A stretch of DNA of 15,198 nucleotides from Pseudomonadota bacterium (GTDB lineage: Bacteria; Pseudomonadota; Alphaproteobacteria; Azospirillales; Azospirillaceae). A program made the position numbers and the translations under genes. Shown piece by piece: positions 6,572-13,962 of the stretch. How positions within the stretch are numbered: position 1 is the first letter of the stretch; each line of letters opens with the position of its first letter. The DNA lies in contig JAEZHQ010000513.1 of assembly GCA_023416455.1 (NCBI GenBank), positions 1 through 15,198 of the forward strand. Direction: 5' to 3'. The notes beneath the pieces are model-generated. The model ran no database searches. It saw only the letters and a list, made by a program, of their open reading frames with translations, and was not told the origin of the DNA.

Positions 6572-8212
6572 ATGCGGACCTTCCGGGACCTCGCCGCAAG
6601 GCTGGCGGAGCGGGGCGACGATCCCGCCCTGATCGTCCACGGACGGCGCATCGGCGGCCGCGCGGTGGTGCGCGACGCCCGGCGGATCGCCCGCGCCCTG
6701 CTCGCCGCCGGGGTGGCCCCCGGCGACCGGGTCTGCGTGTGGCTGGCCAACGGGCCGGAATTCGTGCTGGTCGAGCTGGCGGTCGCGCTGGTCGGCGCGG
6801 TGCTGGTGCCGATCCAGACCCGCTATGGCGCCACCGAGCTGGCCGGCATCCTCCGCCAGGCGGCGCCGGTGATGCTGGTCTACCAGAAGGGCTTCCTCCA
6901 GGCCGACCTCGACGGCATCCTGGGCGCGGTCTGCCCCGAGGCGGCCGACGGCGGGCCGGTCGCCGGGCGGCTGGCGGTGGCGCCGTCGCTGCGCCTCCTG
7001 GTCTCGCTCGACGGCAGCCGCCACGCCGGGGTCGCCGGCTGGGACGGCTTCCTGGCCGGGGCCGAGGCGGTCGCCGAGGCCCGGCTCGACGCCGCCGCCG
7101 CCGCGGTCGGGCCGGACGATCCCGCCATCTGCATCTTCACCAGCGGGACCACCGGCGCGCCCAAGGGGGCGATGCTGAGCCACCGCGCGATCCTGACGAC
7201 CGAGCGCAGCGTGGGCGACGCCATGGGGCTCCGCCCCGGCGACCGGGTGCTCTACGGGGCGCCGCTGCCCTCGGTCTTCGGCTGCTGCAACGCGCTGGTG
7301 GCGAGCTGGACGCACGACGCCTGCCTCGTCCTGCTGGCGACCTTCGACGCCGCCGACGCGCTGGCGACCATCGAGCGGGAGGGCTGCACCGCCATCTACG
7401 GCGTGCCGACCATGTTCCTGATGCTGCTCGACCACCCGGACTTCGCGCCGCAGCGCACGCGCACGCTGCGGGCGGGGATCGTCGGCGGGGCGCCCTGCAC
7501 GCCCGGGCTGGCCCGGGCGGTCATCGAGGACCTGGGCGTCCGCGACCTGGTGAGCGGCTACGGCATGTCGGAGACCTGCGCGGTGATCACCCTCACCCGC
7601 GTCGGCGACCCGCCGTCGGTGGTGGTGGAGACGGTCGGCCGCCCGCTGCCCGGGGTGGAGCTGCGCATCGTCGACGCCGCCGAGCGCGACGCGCTGGTGC
7701 CGGCGGCCGTCGGCGAGATCTGCGTGCGCGGGTCCAACCTCATGCTCGGCTACCTCGATGCCGCCCCGGATGGCGGCGCGGATGGCGGCGCGGGTGGCGG
7801 CGGGCTGGTCCGGCCGTTCCACGACGGCTGGTTCCGCACCGGCGACCTGGGGACCGTCGGCGACGACGGCAACCTGCGCATCACCGGCCGGGTCTCGGAC
7901 ATGATCCTGGTCGGCGGATTCAACGTCTACCCGGCCGAGATCGAACGGCTGCTGGGCGGCCACCCGGCCGTCCTCCAGGCCCATGTGGTCGGCGCCCCCG
8001 ATCCGCGGATGGGGGAGCGGCCGGTCGCCTTCGTGCAGTTCCGGGCGGGGCAGCGGGCGACGCCGGCCGAGCTGGCCGGCTTCTGCGCCGGGCGCATCGC
8101 CAAATACAAGGTCCCCGCCGCCTTCGTCGTCGTCGAGGACTTCCCGATGACCCCGCTGGGGAAGGTCCGCAAGGTCGAACTCAGGAAAGTGGCGCAAGAA
8201 AGCATCGCCTGA
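6572..8212 (+). CDS. AMP-forming acyl-CoA synthetase 1
   Basis: This 546-residue adenylate-forming ligase would convert a carboxylic acid to its CoA thioester with ATP, probably the first cytoplasmic step after uptake. It begins at ATG 6572, three bases after the DUF35 stop, without a clear Shine-Dalgarno, so translation is probably coupled. The phosphate loop is TSGTTGAPKG (190-199). YGMSET (330-335) is the adenine/aromatic motif and TGDLG (423-427) holds the ribose-binding Asp. The hinge motif spans 439-458 and includes the NVYPAEIE end (451-458). The catalytic Lys is K531 in PLGKVRK. All core motifs are intact. A glycine-rich insertion (DGGADGGAGGGG, 400-411) just before the hinge is encoded by a 12-bp tandem repeat. 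Chain length or ring preference cannot be read from these motifs. It differs clearly from the second synthetase at 10389. Confidence 0.92.
   Translation: MRTFRDLAARLAERGDDPALIVHGRRIGGRAVVRDARRIARALLAAGVAPGDRVCVWLANGPEFVLVELAVALVGAVLVPIQTRYGATELAGILRQAAPVMLVYQKGFLQADLDGILGAVCPEAADGGPVAGRLAVAPSLRLLVSLDGSRHAGVAGWDGFLAGAEAVAEARLDAAAAAVGPDDPAICIFTSGTTGAPKGAMLSHRAILTTERSVGDAMGLRPGDRVLYGAPLPSVFGCCNALVASWTHDACLVLLATFDAADALATIEREGCTAIYGVPTMFLMLLDHPDFAPQRTRTLRAGIVGGAPCTPGLARAVIEDLGVRDLVSGYGMSETCAVITLTRVGDPPSVVVETVGRPLPGVELRIVDAAERDALVPAAVGEICVRGSNLMLGYLDAAPDGGADGGAGGGGLVRPFHDGWFRTGDLGTVGDDGNLRITGRVSDMILVGGFNVYPAEIERLLGGHPAVLQAHVVGAPDPRMGERPVAFVQFRAGQRATPAELAGFCAGRIAKYKVPAAFVVVEDFPMTPLGKVRKVELRKVAQESIA
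7769..7804 (+). repeat. 12-bp tandem repeat inside acyl-CoA synthetase 1
   Basis: GATGGCGGCGCG occurs twice in tandem (7769-7780, 7781-7792), followed by a diverged third unit GGTGGCGGCGGG (7793-7804). It encodes DGGA-DGGA-GGGG. Being in frame and in a surface loop before the C-terminal domain, it should be tolerated and may vary in copy number between strains. Confidence 0.8.
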
Positions 8213-8237
8213 ACAATATTTCCAGGGAGGAAGGATC

Positions 8238-9494
8238 ATGGATCAGCAAGAAAAGACGGGTCGGCGCACGGCGTCGCGGGCGGGGCTGGCCCTGCTGGCG
8301 GCCGTCATGGCCGGCGCGGTGCCGGCGGGCGCCCTGGCGCAGGGCGTGCCGGGGGTGACCGACACAACCATCCGCATCGCCGTCCAGGACTCGCTGAGCG
8401 GGGCCTATGCCCAGTACGGCGCGCCCAGCCTGCACGGCGTCCGCCTCGTCTTCGACAAGGTCAACGCGGCGGGCGGGCTGTTCGGCCGCAAGCTGGAGGT
8501 GGTCGCCGAGGACGACGGCTGCACCCCCAAGCAGTCGGTCGGCATCGCCACCAAGCTGGCCGCCGAGAAGTCGGTCCTCGCGGTGCTCGGCCTGACCTGC
8601 TCGTCCGCCGCCGTCGCGGTGCGCGACAGCGTCGCCCCGACCACGCCGATCCCCTTCATCTCCTTCTCCAGCGGCGGCCACACCTCCTCCTCGCCGGCGC
8701 TGGGCGGGCTGAAGCCCAACGTCTTCTTCGTGGCCGCCTCGGTCCACGCCCAGGGCGGGGGGCTCGTCAACTTCGCCATGAACCGGCTGAAGCCGGCCCG
8801 CGTCGCCTTCATCGGCCAGACCGACGTCTACGGCAAGGAGGGCCGGCAGGGCGTCGAGGAGATGCTGGGCCGCTACGGCCAGAAGCTGGTGGCCGACGAG
8901 ACCATGGAGGCGCGCAGCACCGACGCCAGCGCCCAAATCCTCAAGCTGCGCGCCGCCAACCCCGACGTGGTCATCGCCTTCCTCTACCAGGTGCCGGCGC
9001 AGACCCTGCTGCGCCAGGCCGACGAGCTGGGCTTCCGGGCCAAGATCATCACCTCGGCCTCGGTCACCGATTCGGCCATCTACCAGTCGCTTCCGCAAAG
9101 CGCGCTCGACAACTACTACGGAAGCACGCTGGCCAGCGACGTCCTCACCGGCCCCCGGCTGAAACCGCTGCTGGAGGAGCTTCAGGCCGCCTATCCGAAG
9201 GTGACCTACAACCCACTCGTCGCCTCCGGGGTCGGCGCCGCCGAGGTGCTGGTGGAGGCGCTGCGCCGGGCCGGGCGCGACGTGACGCCGCAGACGCTGG
9301 TGGCCGAGCTGGACCGGACGCGGGACGCCGTCACCAGCGCGCTCAGCTACCCGGTGACCTTCACGCCGGAGAACCACATGGGCGGGCGCGGCGTGCACAT
9401 CTACGAGGTCAAGGGGGGCGTGGAGACCTCGACGATGGAGGGCTACTGGCCGGGCACGGAGAAGGCGGCGGAGCCGGCGGCGGGAGCCCGCTGA
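8238..9494 (+). CDS. Periplasmic substrate-binding protein 1 of Liv-type ABC transporter (LivJ/LivK-like)
   Basis: This 418-residue periplasmic binding protein (Peripla_BP_6/ANF-receptor fold) would deliver ligand to LivH-LivM. ATG 8238 has a strong ribosome site, AGGGAGGAAGG (8224-8234). A signal peptide is evident: polar and basic 1-14, hydrophobic 15-30, and an ALA-Q cleavage site near 34/35. The mature start TDTTIRIAVQDSLSGAYAQYG (41-61) has the family's first strand and ligand loop. C95 (DDGCTPKQ) and C121 (LTCSSA) match the disulfide pair of LivJ/LivK. The C-terminal stretch after about 400 is Glu/Ala-rich and probably disordered. It lies between synthetase 1 and livH, with livH starting one base after its stop. 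The strong binding site suggests high expression, as usual for binding proteins. The ligand is not predictable from sequence alone. Confidence 0.9.
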   Translation: MDQQEKTGRRTASRAGLALLAAVMAGAVPAGALAQGVPGVTDTTIRIAVQDSLSGAYAQYGAPSLHGVRLVFDKVNAAGGLFGRKLEVVAEDDGCTPKQSVGIATKLAAEKSVLAVLGLTCSSAAVAVRDSVAPTTPIPFISFSSGGHTSSSPALGGLKPNVFFVAASVHAQGGGLVNFAMNRLKPARVAFIGQTDVYGKEGRQGVEEMLGRYGQKLVADETMEARSTDASAQILKLRAANPDVVIAFLYQVPAQTLLRQADELGFRAKIITSASVTDSAIYQSLPQSALDNYYGSTLASDVLTGPRLKPLLEELQAAYPKVTYNPLVASGVGAAEVLVEALRRAGRDVTPQTLVAELDRTRDAVTSALSYPVTFTPENHMGGRGVHIYEVKGGVETSTMEGYWPGTEKAAEPAAGAR

Positions 9495-9495
9495 C

Positions 9496-10362
9496 ATGCT
9501 CCTCCAGCTCCTGACCGCCGGGGTGGTGAGCGGGTGCATCTACGCGCTCGTCGCGCTGGGCCTCGTCTTCGTCTTCAAGGCGACGGGGGTGATCAACTTC
9601 GCCCACGGCAGCATGATCCTGATCGGCGCCTATGTGGGGGTGACCGCTGTCGCCGGCTTCGGCCTCGGCTACCCGGTGGCGGCGCTGGTCTCCATCCTGG
9701 TGGTGACCGCGCTCGGGCTGCTCCTCCACCGCACGGTCTACCGCAACCTGCTTGCCGCGCCCCACATGATCCAGGTGCTGGCGACCCTGGCGGTCGCCAA
9801 CATCCTGAACGGCGCGGTGACGCTGGTCTGGGGGGCGGACAGCCACGCCTTCCCGCCCAGCCCGCGCCTGCGCCCGGTCCTGCTGGAGCCGGTCGTCGTC
9901 ACCGGGCAGCAGATCCTGATCGTGGTCGGGGCGGCGGCGGTCATGGCCCTCCTCACCGGCTTCTTCCGCTGGACACGCTGGGGGCGGGCCATGCGCGCCA
10001 TGACCCAGAACCCGGTGGGGGCGGGGCTGTGCGGGATCCGCACCGACCGGGTCTTCGCCCTGGCCACCGCGGCGAGCGCCGCGCTGGGCGCGGTGGCCGG
10101 CGTCCTCTACGCGCCGATGACCCTGGTCGACCCCGGCTTCGGCGGGCTGCTGGTCAAGGGCTTCGCCGCCGCCGCGGTGGGCGGCCTCACCAGCTTTCCG
10201 GGCACGGTGATCGGCGGCATCCTGCTCGGCCTGTGCGAGAGCCTGTGGGTCGCCGCGCTGCCGGCGCTGTGGGCGCCGAGCCTCAGTTACCTGATCATCA
10301 TCGTGGTGCTGCTGATCAAGCCGACCGGGCTGTTCGGCACGGCCGGCGCCCAGAAGCTCTGA
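9496..10362 (+). CDS. livH: Branched-chain amino acid-type ABC transporter permease LivH
   Basis: This inner-membrane permease subunit, partner of LivM, has 288 residues, the normal length. ATG 9496 follows the binding-protein stop by one base; GGGAG (9482-9486) serves as ribosome site. The N-terminal segment contains GVINFAHGSM (31-40), the LivH hallmark. Hydrophobic segments lie around 5-27, 40-55, 59-77, 93-111, 138-155, 187-208, 217-250 and 264-276. The coupling loop to the ATPases is KGFAAAAVGGLTSFPG (221-236), and the tail IKPTGLFG (274-281) is typical. Its separation from livM-livG-livF by the CoA-cleavage genes is unusual, because Liv operons usually keep livH, livM, livG and livF together. 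No second livH is in the window, so this is presumably the permease that completes the complex. Confidence 0.93.
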   Translation: MLLQLLTAGVVSGCIYALVALGLVFVFKATGVINFAHGSMILIGAYVGVTAVAGFGLGYPVAALVSILVVTALGLLLHRTVYRNLLAAPHMIQVLATLAVANILNGAVTLVWGADSHAFPPSPRLRPVLLEPVVVTGQQILIVVGAAAVMALLTGFFRWTRWGRAMRAMTQNPVGAGLCGIRTDRVFALATAASAALGAVAGVLYAPMTLVDPGFGGLLVKGFAAAAVGGLTSFPGTVIGGILLGLCESLWVAALPALWAPSLSYLIIIVVLLIKPTGLFGTAGAQKL

Positions 10363-10388
10363 CAACGGGGAAGGACGGGAGAACGGGA

Positions 10389-11996
10389 ATGCGCGTGGCG
10401 GGTGAAGAGATACCCTGGAACTCGATGCACGCCCTGCTGCGGGCGCGGGCGCGGCAGCACGGCGACGCCCCGCGGGTCGACGCCGCGGGAACCGTGACCT
10501 CCTGGGGGGAGATCGACCGCCTCTCCGACCGGGTGGCGGCGGCGCTGGCCCGCCGCGGCGTCGGCCGGGGCGACCGGGTGTGCAGCATGATGGAGGGCCG
10601 GGTCGAGCAGCTGCTGGTCTGGTTCGCCGCCAGCAAGCTCGGCGCGGTCTGGGTGCCGCTCAACGCCGGGCTGGTCGGCGACGACCTCGTCCACACGCTG
10701 CGCGACGCCGCGCCGCTGGCCCTGGTCGTGGAGGAGGCCACCGCCCCGCGCTTCCGCGACTGGCCGGAGGGCGTGGCGCTTCCGGCCGCCCGCTTCACCG
10801 CCGACCGCGGCGAGGCCCCCGGCTTCGCCCCCTTCGCCGAGCTGCTGTCGGACGGCGGCGACCCGCCGGAGGGCGGCGCCGGCCCCGCCGATCCCGGCGT
10901 CATCATCTACACCGGCGGCACCACCGGCCGGCCCAAGGGCGTGGTCCTGCCGCATTTCGCCTTCATCATGGCCGGCTACCGCTTCCGCCACGCCTTCGAC
11001 GTCCGGCCGGACGACCGCCAGTATTCCGTCCTGCCGCTCTACCATGTGGGCGGCACCATGCTGGGGATCATGGGTCCCCTGGTCGCCGACATCCCGACGG
11101 CGCTGGAGCGCCGCTTCAGCGCGAGCCGCTTCTGGGACCGCGCGCGGGCCACCGGGGCGACCCTGATCGATCCGGTCGGCACCATGGTGTCGATGCTGTG
11201 CCAGGCGCCGGAGGGGCCGGGGGACCGCGACCACCGGGTGCGGGCCAGCGTCGGCTGCCTCGGCCAGGTGCCGCCGCACATCCCCGAGACCTTCACGCGC
11301 CGCTTCGGCCTGTCGATGGTGAACCTCTATTCGCAGACCGAGGCGGGGGGCGTGCTCATCGTCTACACCAAGCCGGATTCCGCCCGGCCGGAGGCCCATG
11401 GCGCCCCCGGCCTGTGGGCCGACTTCCGCGTCGTCGACGAGTGGGACCAGGAGCGCCCGACCGGGGAGATCGGGCAGATCCTGCTGCGCCCGCGCGTGCC
11501 CTACACCTTCATGCTGCGCTACCACAACGACCCGGAGCGCACGCTGGACAGCTGGACGAACCTGTGGCTGCACACCGGCGACCTCGGCCGGGTGGACGAG
11601 AATGGCTTCCTGCATTTCGTCGGGCGCCAGGCGCACTGGCTGCGCTGCCGGGGCGAGAACGTCTCGGCCTACGAGGTCGAGGCGGTGGCCGCCGCCTGCC
11701 CCGGGGTGGCGGAGGCCGCCGTGGTCGGCGTGCCGGCCGCGCTGGGCGAGGAGGACGTGAAGCTGTTCGTCGTTCCCGCCGAAGGGGCCGACCCGCAGCC
11801 GCAGGCCATCGTCGACTGGTGCGCGGCCCGGCTGGCGCGCTTCAAGGTGCCGCGCTACGTGGCGTTCGTTGCCGCCCTGCCGCGCTCGGCCACCAAGCGC
11901 GAGGTGGAGCGGCACAAGCTGCGGGCATTGCCCAACGACGGCGCCTGGGACGCGCTGGCCGGGGGCGCCGCCGCGGCGCGGGAGGCCCGGCCATGA
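10389..11996 (+). CDS. AMP-forming acyl-CoA synthetase 2 (CaiC-like ligase)
   Basis: This is a 535-residue adenylate-forming ligase of a different branch from synthetase 1. It resembles ATP-dependent acyl-CoA ligases of the crotonobetaine/carnitine-CoA ligase (CaiC) type. ATG 10389 lies 26 bases after livH behind purine-rich GGGAGAACGGG; the frame is open upstream but only as noise. The phosphate loop is YTGGTTGRPKG (174-184), with Gly replacing the common first Ser. YSQTE (314-318), LHTGDLG (394-400) and RGENVSAYEVE (421-431) are the remaining core motifs. The C-terminal Lys motif reads RSATKREVE (499-507): K503 is present, but the Gly that normally precedes it is missing. Activity therefore seems likely, with altered thioester-half geometry. 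The stop overlaps the hydratase start (ATGA), so both are translated together. The product would probably feed that hydratase after a double bond exists or is made. Confidence 0.9.
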   Translation: MRVAGEEIPWNSMHALLRARARQHGDAPRVDAAGTVTSWGEIDRLSDRVAAALARRGVGRGDRVCSMMEGRVEQLLVWFAASKLGAVWVPLNAGLVGDDLVHTLRDAAPLALVVEEATAPRFRDWPEGVALPAARFTADRGEAPGFAPFAELLSDGGDPPEGGAGPADPGVIIYTGGTTGRPKGVVLPHFAFIMAGYRFRHAFDVRPDDRQYSVLPLYHVGGTMLGIMGPLVADIPTALERRFSASRFWDRARATGATLIDPVGTMVSMLCQAPEGPGDRDHRVRASVGCLGQVPPHIPETFTRRFGLSMVNLYSQTEAGGVLIVYTKPDSARPEAHGAPGLWADFRVVDEWDQERPTGEIGQILLRPRVPYTFMLRYHNDPERTLDSWTNLWLHTGDLGRVDENGFLHFVGRQAHWLRCRGENVSAYEVEAVAAACPGVAEAAVVGVPAALGEEDVKLFVVPAEGADPQPQAIVDWCAARLARFKVPRYVAFVAALPRSATKREVERHKLRALPNDGAWDALAGGAAAAREARP

Positions 11997-12499
11997 GCGC
12001 GCCGTCCGAGCCGGTCCCGGTCCCCGTCCCGGTCCAGGTGCCGCGGGCGATGTTCTACGAGGATTTCGAGCCCGGCCAGGTCTTCACCAGCCCGGGCCGC
12101 ACGGTGACCGACACCGACCTGTCGATGTTCTGCATGCTGTCCGGCGACTGGCACCCGCTGCATTCCGACGAGGAGTACGCCAAGACGACCCGGTTCGGCC
12201 GGCGCGTGGTGGGCGGCGTGTTCGGCATCGCGCTGGTCACCGGCATGATGTGCCGCTGGGGCATCTTCGACGAGTCGGTGACGGCGATGCTGTCGGTCGA
12301 CGGCTGGCGCTTCCGCGGCCCGATCTTCGTCGGCGACACGCTGGTCGTGCGCATGACCATCCTCGGCAAGACGCCGACCCCCGGCGGCCGGCAGGGCGTG
12401 CTGGAGCGCGGCTTCACCATCCTCAACCAGCACGGGGCGGTGGTCCAGGAGGGGCGCTCCGACGCGCTGATCCGGCTCCGCCCGACGCCGGCCGGCTAG
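11993..12499 (+). CDS. MaoC-like (R)-specific enoyl-CoA hydratase
   Basis: This 168-residue hot-dog-fold protein is predicted to add water to a trans-2-enoyl-CoA. ATG 11993 overlaps the preceding stop (ATGA) and has GGGAGG (11980-11985) seven bases upstream. A later ATG at 12050 would remove the proline/valine repeat PVPVPVPVQVP (8-18) but keep the whole domain. The hydratase-2 motif is LSGDWHPLHSDEEYA (49-63), with D52 and H57 at the five-residue spacing of the catalytic Asp/His pair. The usual Asn-Pro is His-Pro here. GRRVVGGVFG (69-78) follows as the substrate-tunnel helix. Single-domain MaoC proteins act as homodimers, or as heterodimers with ChsH2-like partners in steroid catabolism. Together with the thiolase-like/DUF35 pair it could make the beta-hydroxyacyl-CoA needed for aldolytic cleavage. 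It ends the tightly packed gene run. Confidence 0.9.
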   Translation: MSAPSEPVPVPVPVQVPRAMFYEDFEPGQVFTSPGRTVTDTDLSMFCMLSGDWHPLHSDEEYAKTTRFGRRVVGGVFGIALVTGMMCRWGIFDESVTAMLSVDGWRFRGPIFVGDTLVVRMTILGKTPTPGGRQGVLERGFTILNQHGAVVQEGRSDALIRLRPTPAG

Positions 12500-12652
12500 A
12501 GCGGGCCGCCGGCGGTCCGCGTCGATCCGAGGCGCGCATCCGCTCGTCGAACACAGGTCCGGAGTCCCTTGGCTTTCCCGATCGGACGCCGGGGACCCCG
12601 AACGATACCAACGAACGACACCAACGAACGATAAGACCGACAGGAGGAAATC
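12500..12652 (+). promoter_or_regulatory. Leader/intergenic region of binding protein 2
   Basis: These 153 bases lack a gene. They contain the 11-bp palindrome CGGGGACCCCG (12590-12600), a run of 13-bp repeats (12594-12632) and a strong ribosome site CAGGAGG (12641-12647). I cannot find a convincing -35/-10 pair. Given the length and the repeats, a separate promoter or a processing/attenuation site for the following gene is likely. Confidence 0.4.
12594..12632 (+). repeat. 13-bp tandem repeat, about three copies, in the binding-protein-2 leader
   Basis: ACCAACGAACGA is present at 12607-12618 and 12620-12631, spaced 13 bases. A third, partly diverged copy ends in CGAACGAT at 12599-12606, in the same phase. 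Copies thus fall at 12594, 12607 and 12620. The repeat ends only about 20 bases before the ATG at 12653, in the untranslated leader. Confidence 0.8.
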
Positions 12653-13858
12653 ATGAGGGGACTGGTCCATCTGGCGCTGCTGGCCTCGGCCGTCGCGCTC
12701 GCCCAGCCGGCCTGGGGCGCCGACGGCGGCCCGATCAAGCTCGGCATCCTGAACGACCACGCCGGGCCCTACGCCGCCATCGACGGCCCCAGCTCGATCG
12801 ACGCCGCGCGCATGGCCGTGGAGGATTTCGGCGGCAGCGTGCTCGGCCGCAAGGTGGAGATCCTCGGGGCCGACCACCAGAACAAGGCGGACATCGGCTC
12901 GGGCATCGCCCGCAAATGGTTCGACGTCGAAGGCGTCACGGCGATCATGGACGTGGCGGTGTCGTCGGTGGCGCTGGCGGTGCAGGAGCTGGCCCGCGAG
13001 CGCAACAAGATCGTCATCTATTCCGGGGCCGGGACCTCGGCCCTCACCGGTGCCGCCTGCTCGCCGACCAGCGTCCACTGGACCTACGACACCTACGCCC
13101 TGACCGCCGGGACCAGCCGGGCGCTGGCCCAGCGGGGCGGCAAGTCCTGGTTCTTCGTCTCCTCCGACAACGCCTTCGGCGCCGCGCTCCAGCGCGACGC
13201 GACGGCGGCGCTGACCGGGGCGGGCGGGGCGGTGCTCGGCACCGCGCTCCACCCCGCCGGCATGGCCGACTTCTCCAGCGCCATCCTCCAGGCCCAGTCG
13301 TCGAAGGCCAACATCGTGGCGCTCGCCAACGCCGGCGAGGACACCATGAACGCGGTCAAGACCGGCCGGGAGTTCGGCCTCGACAAGGCGCAGCAGATGG
13401 TCGGCCTCCTCACCCTCCTGCCCGACGTGCACGGGCTGGGGCTGGAGGCGGCGCAGGGCCTCCTGGTCACCGAATCCTTCTACTGGAACGCCAACGACGA
13501 GACGCGGGCCTGGTCCCGGCGCTTCTTCGAGCGCAACAAGGTCATGCCGCACATGGTCCCGGCCGGGGTCTACGGCACCGTCCTGCATTACCTGAAGGCG
13601 GTCAAGGCCGCGGGGACCACCGATTCCGCGGCCGTCATGAAGGCCATGAAGGAGATGCCGATCAACGACATCATGACCCGGAACGGGCGCATCCGGGAGG
13701 ACGGCCGGGTGCTGCGCGACTTCTATCTCTTCCGGGTCAAGAGCCCGGCGGAGGCCAAGGAGCCGTGGGACTATTACGAGCAGGTGGCGACGATCCCGGC
13801 CGCGGACGCGGCCCGGCCGCTGGCCGACAGCGATTGTCCGCTCGTGAAGAAGCCATAA
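12653..13858 (+). CDS. Periplasmic substrate-binding protein 2 (HAAT type, distinct subfamily)
   Basis: This is a 401-residue periplasmic binding protein with a strong ribosome site (CAGGAGGAAATC before ATG 12653). A short signal peptide (hydrophobic 4-17, cleavage near WGA-DGG at 22-24) precedes the mature start IKLGILNDHAGPYAAIDGP (28-46). The following block GADHQNKADIGSGIARKW (86 to about 103) and SSVALAVQELA belong to a Peripla_BP_6 subfamily common in Alphaproteobacteria. It lacks the LivJ/K disulfide pair seen in binding protein 1, so the two are not recent duplicates and should bind different ligands. No permease or ATPase genes follow it; it presumably shares LivHMGF. It sits between the hydratase and the TetR gene. 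The ligand is unknown. Confidence 0.9.
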   Translation: MRGLVHLALLASAVALAQPAWGADGGPIKLGILNDHAGPYAAIDGPSSIDAARMAVEDFGGSVLGRKVEILGADHQNKADIGSGIARKWFDVEGVTAIMDVAVSSVALAVQELARERNKIVIYSGAGTSALTGAACSPTSVHWTYDTYALTAGTSRALAQRGGKSWFFVSSDNAFGAALQRDATAALTGAGGAVLGTALHPAGMADFSSAILQAQSSKANIVALANAGEDTMNAVKTGREFGLDKAQQMVGLLTLLPDVHGLGLEAAQGLLVTESFYWNANDETRAWSRRFFERNKVMPHMVPAGVYGTVLHYLKAVKAAGTTDSAAVMKAMKEMPINDIMTRNGRIREDGRVLRDFYLFRVKSPAEAKEPWDYYEQVATIPAADAARPLADSDCPLVKKP

Positions 13859-13881
13859 CATCGGTGGAGCGGGGGCCTTCC

Positions 13882-13917
13882 CCCTCCGGCGGGCGGCCCC
13901 CGGCCCCCGCCGGAGGG
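13882..13917 (+). terminator. Strong GC hairpin after binding protein 2 (candidate terminator/attenuator)
   Basis: CCCTCCGGCGGG (13882-13893) and CCCGCCGGAGGG (13906-13917) form a perfect 12-bp stem with a 12-base loop, starting 24 bases after the stop codon. No T-tract follows. It lies between the highly expressed binding-protein type gene and the regulator gene, a usual place for a terminator or a hairpin that lowers downstream expression. Confidence 0.5.
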
Positions 13918-13962
13918 CCGCGCGACCCATGCGGAAAACGAGCAGGAAAAGGTGTTTCACGA

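Noticed and set aside
5984..8239. Very long open frame on the - strand (about 750 codons), and similar long reverse frames at 4698-6125, 8181-9539, 10287-11915 and 11855-13960
   Set aside because: They lie opposite genes with clear family motifs, and their translations are Arg/Gly/Ala/His-rich without any domain pattern. High third-position GC removes stop codons from shadow frames.
12594..12632. CRISPR array or replication iterons for the 13-bp repeats
   Set aside because: The units are too short and directly tandem with no spacers, no cas or rep gene is present, and only three copies exist.
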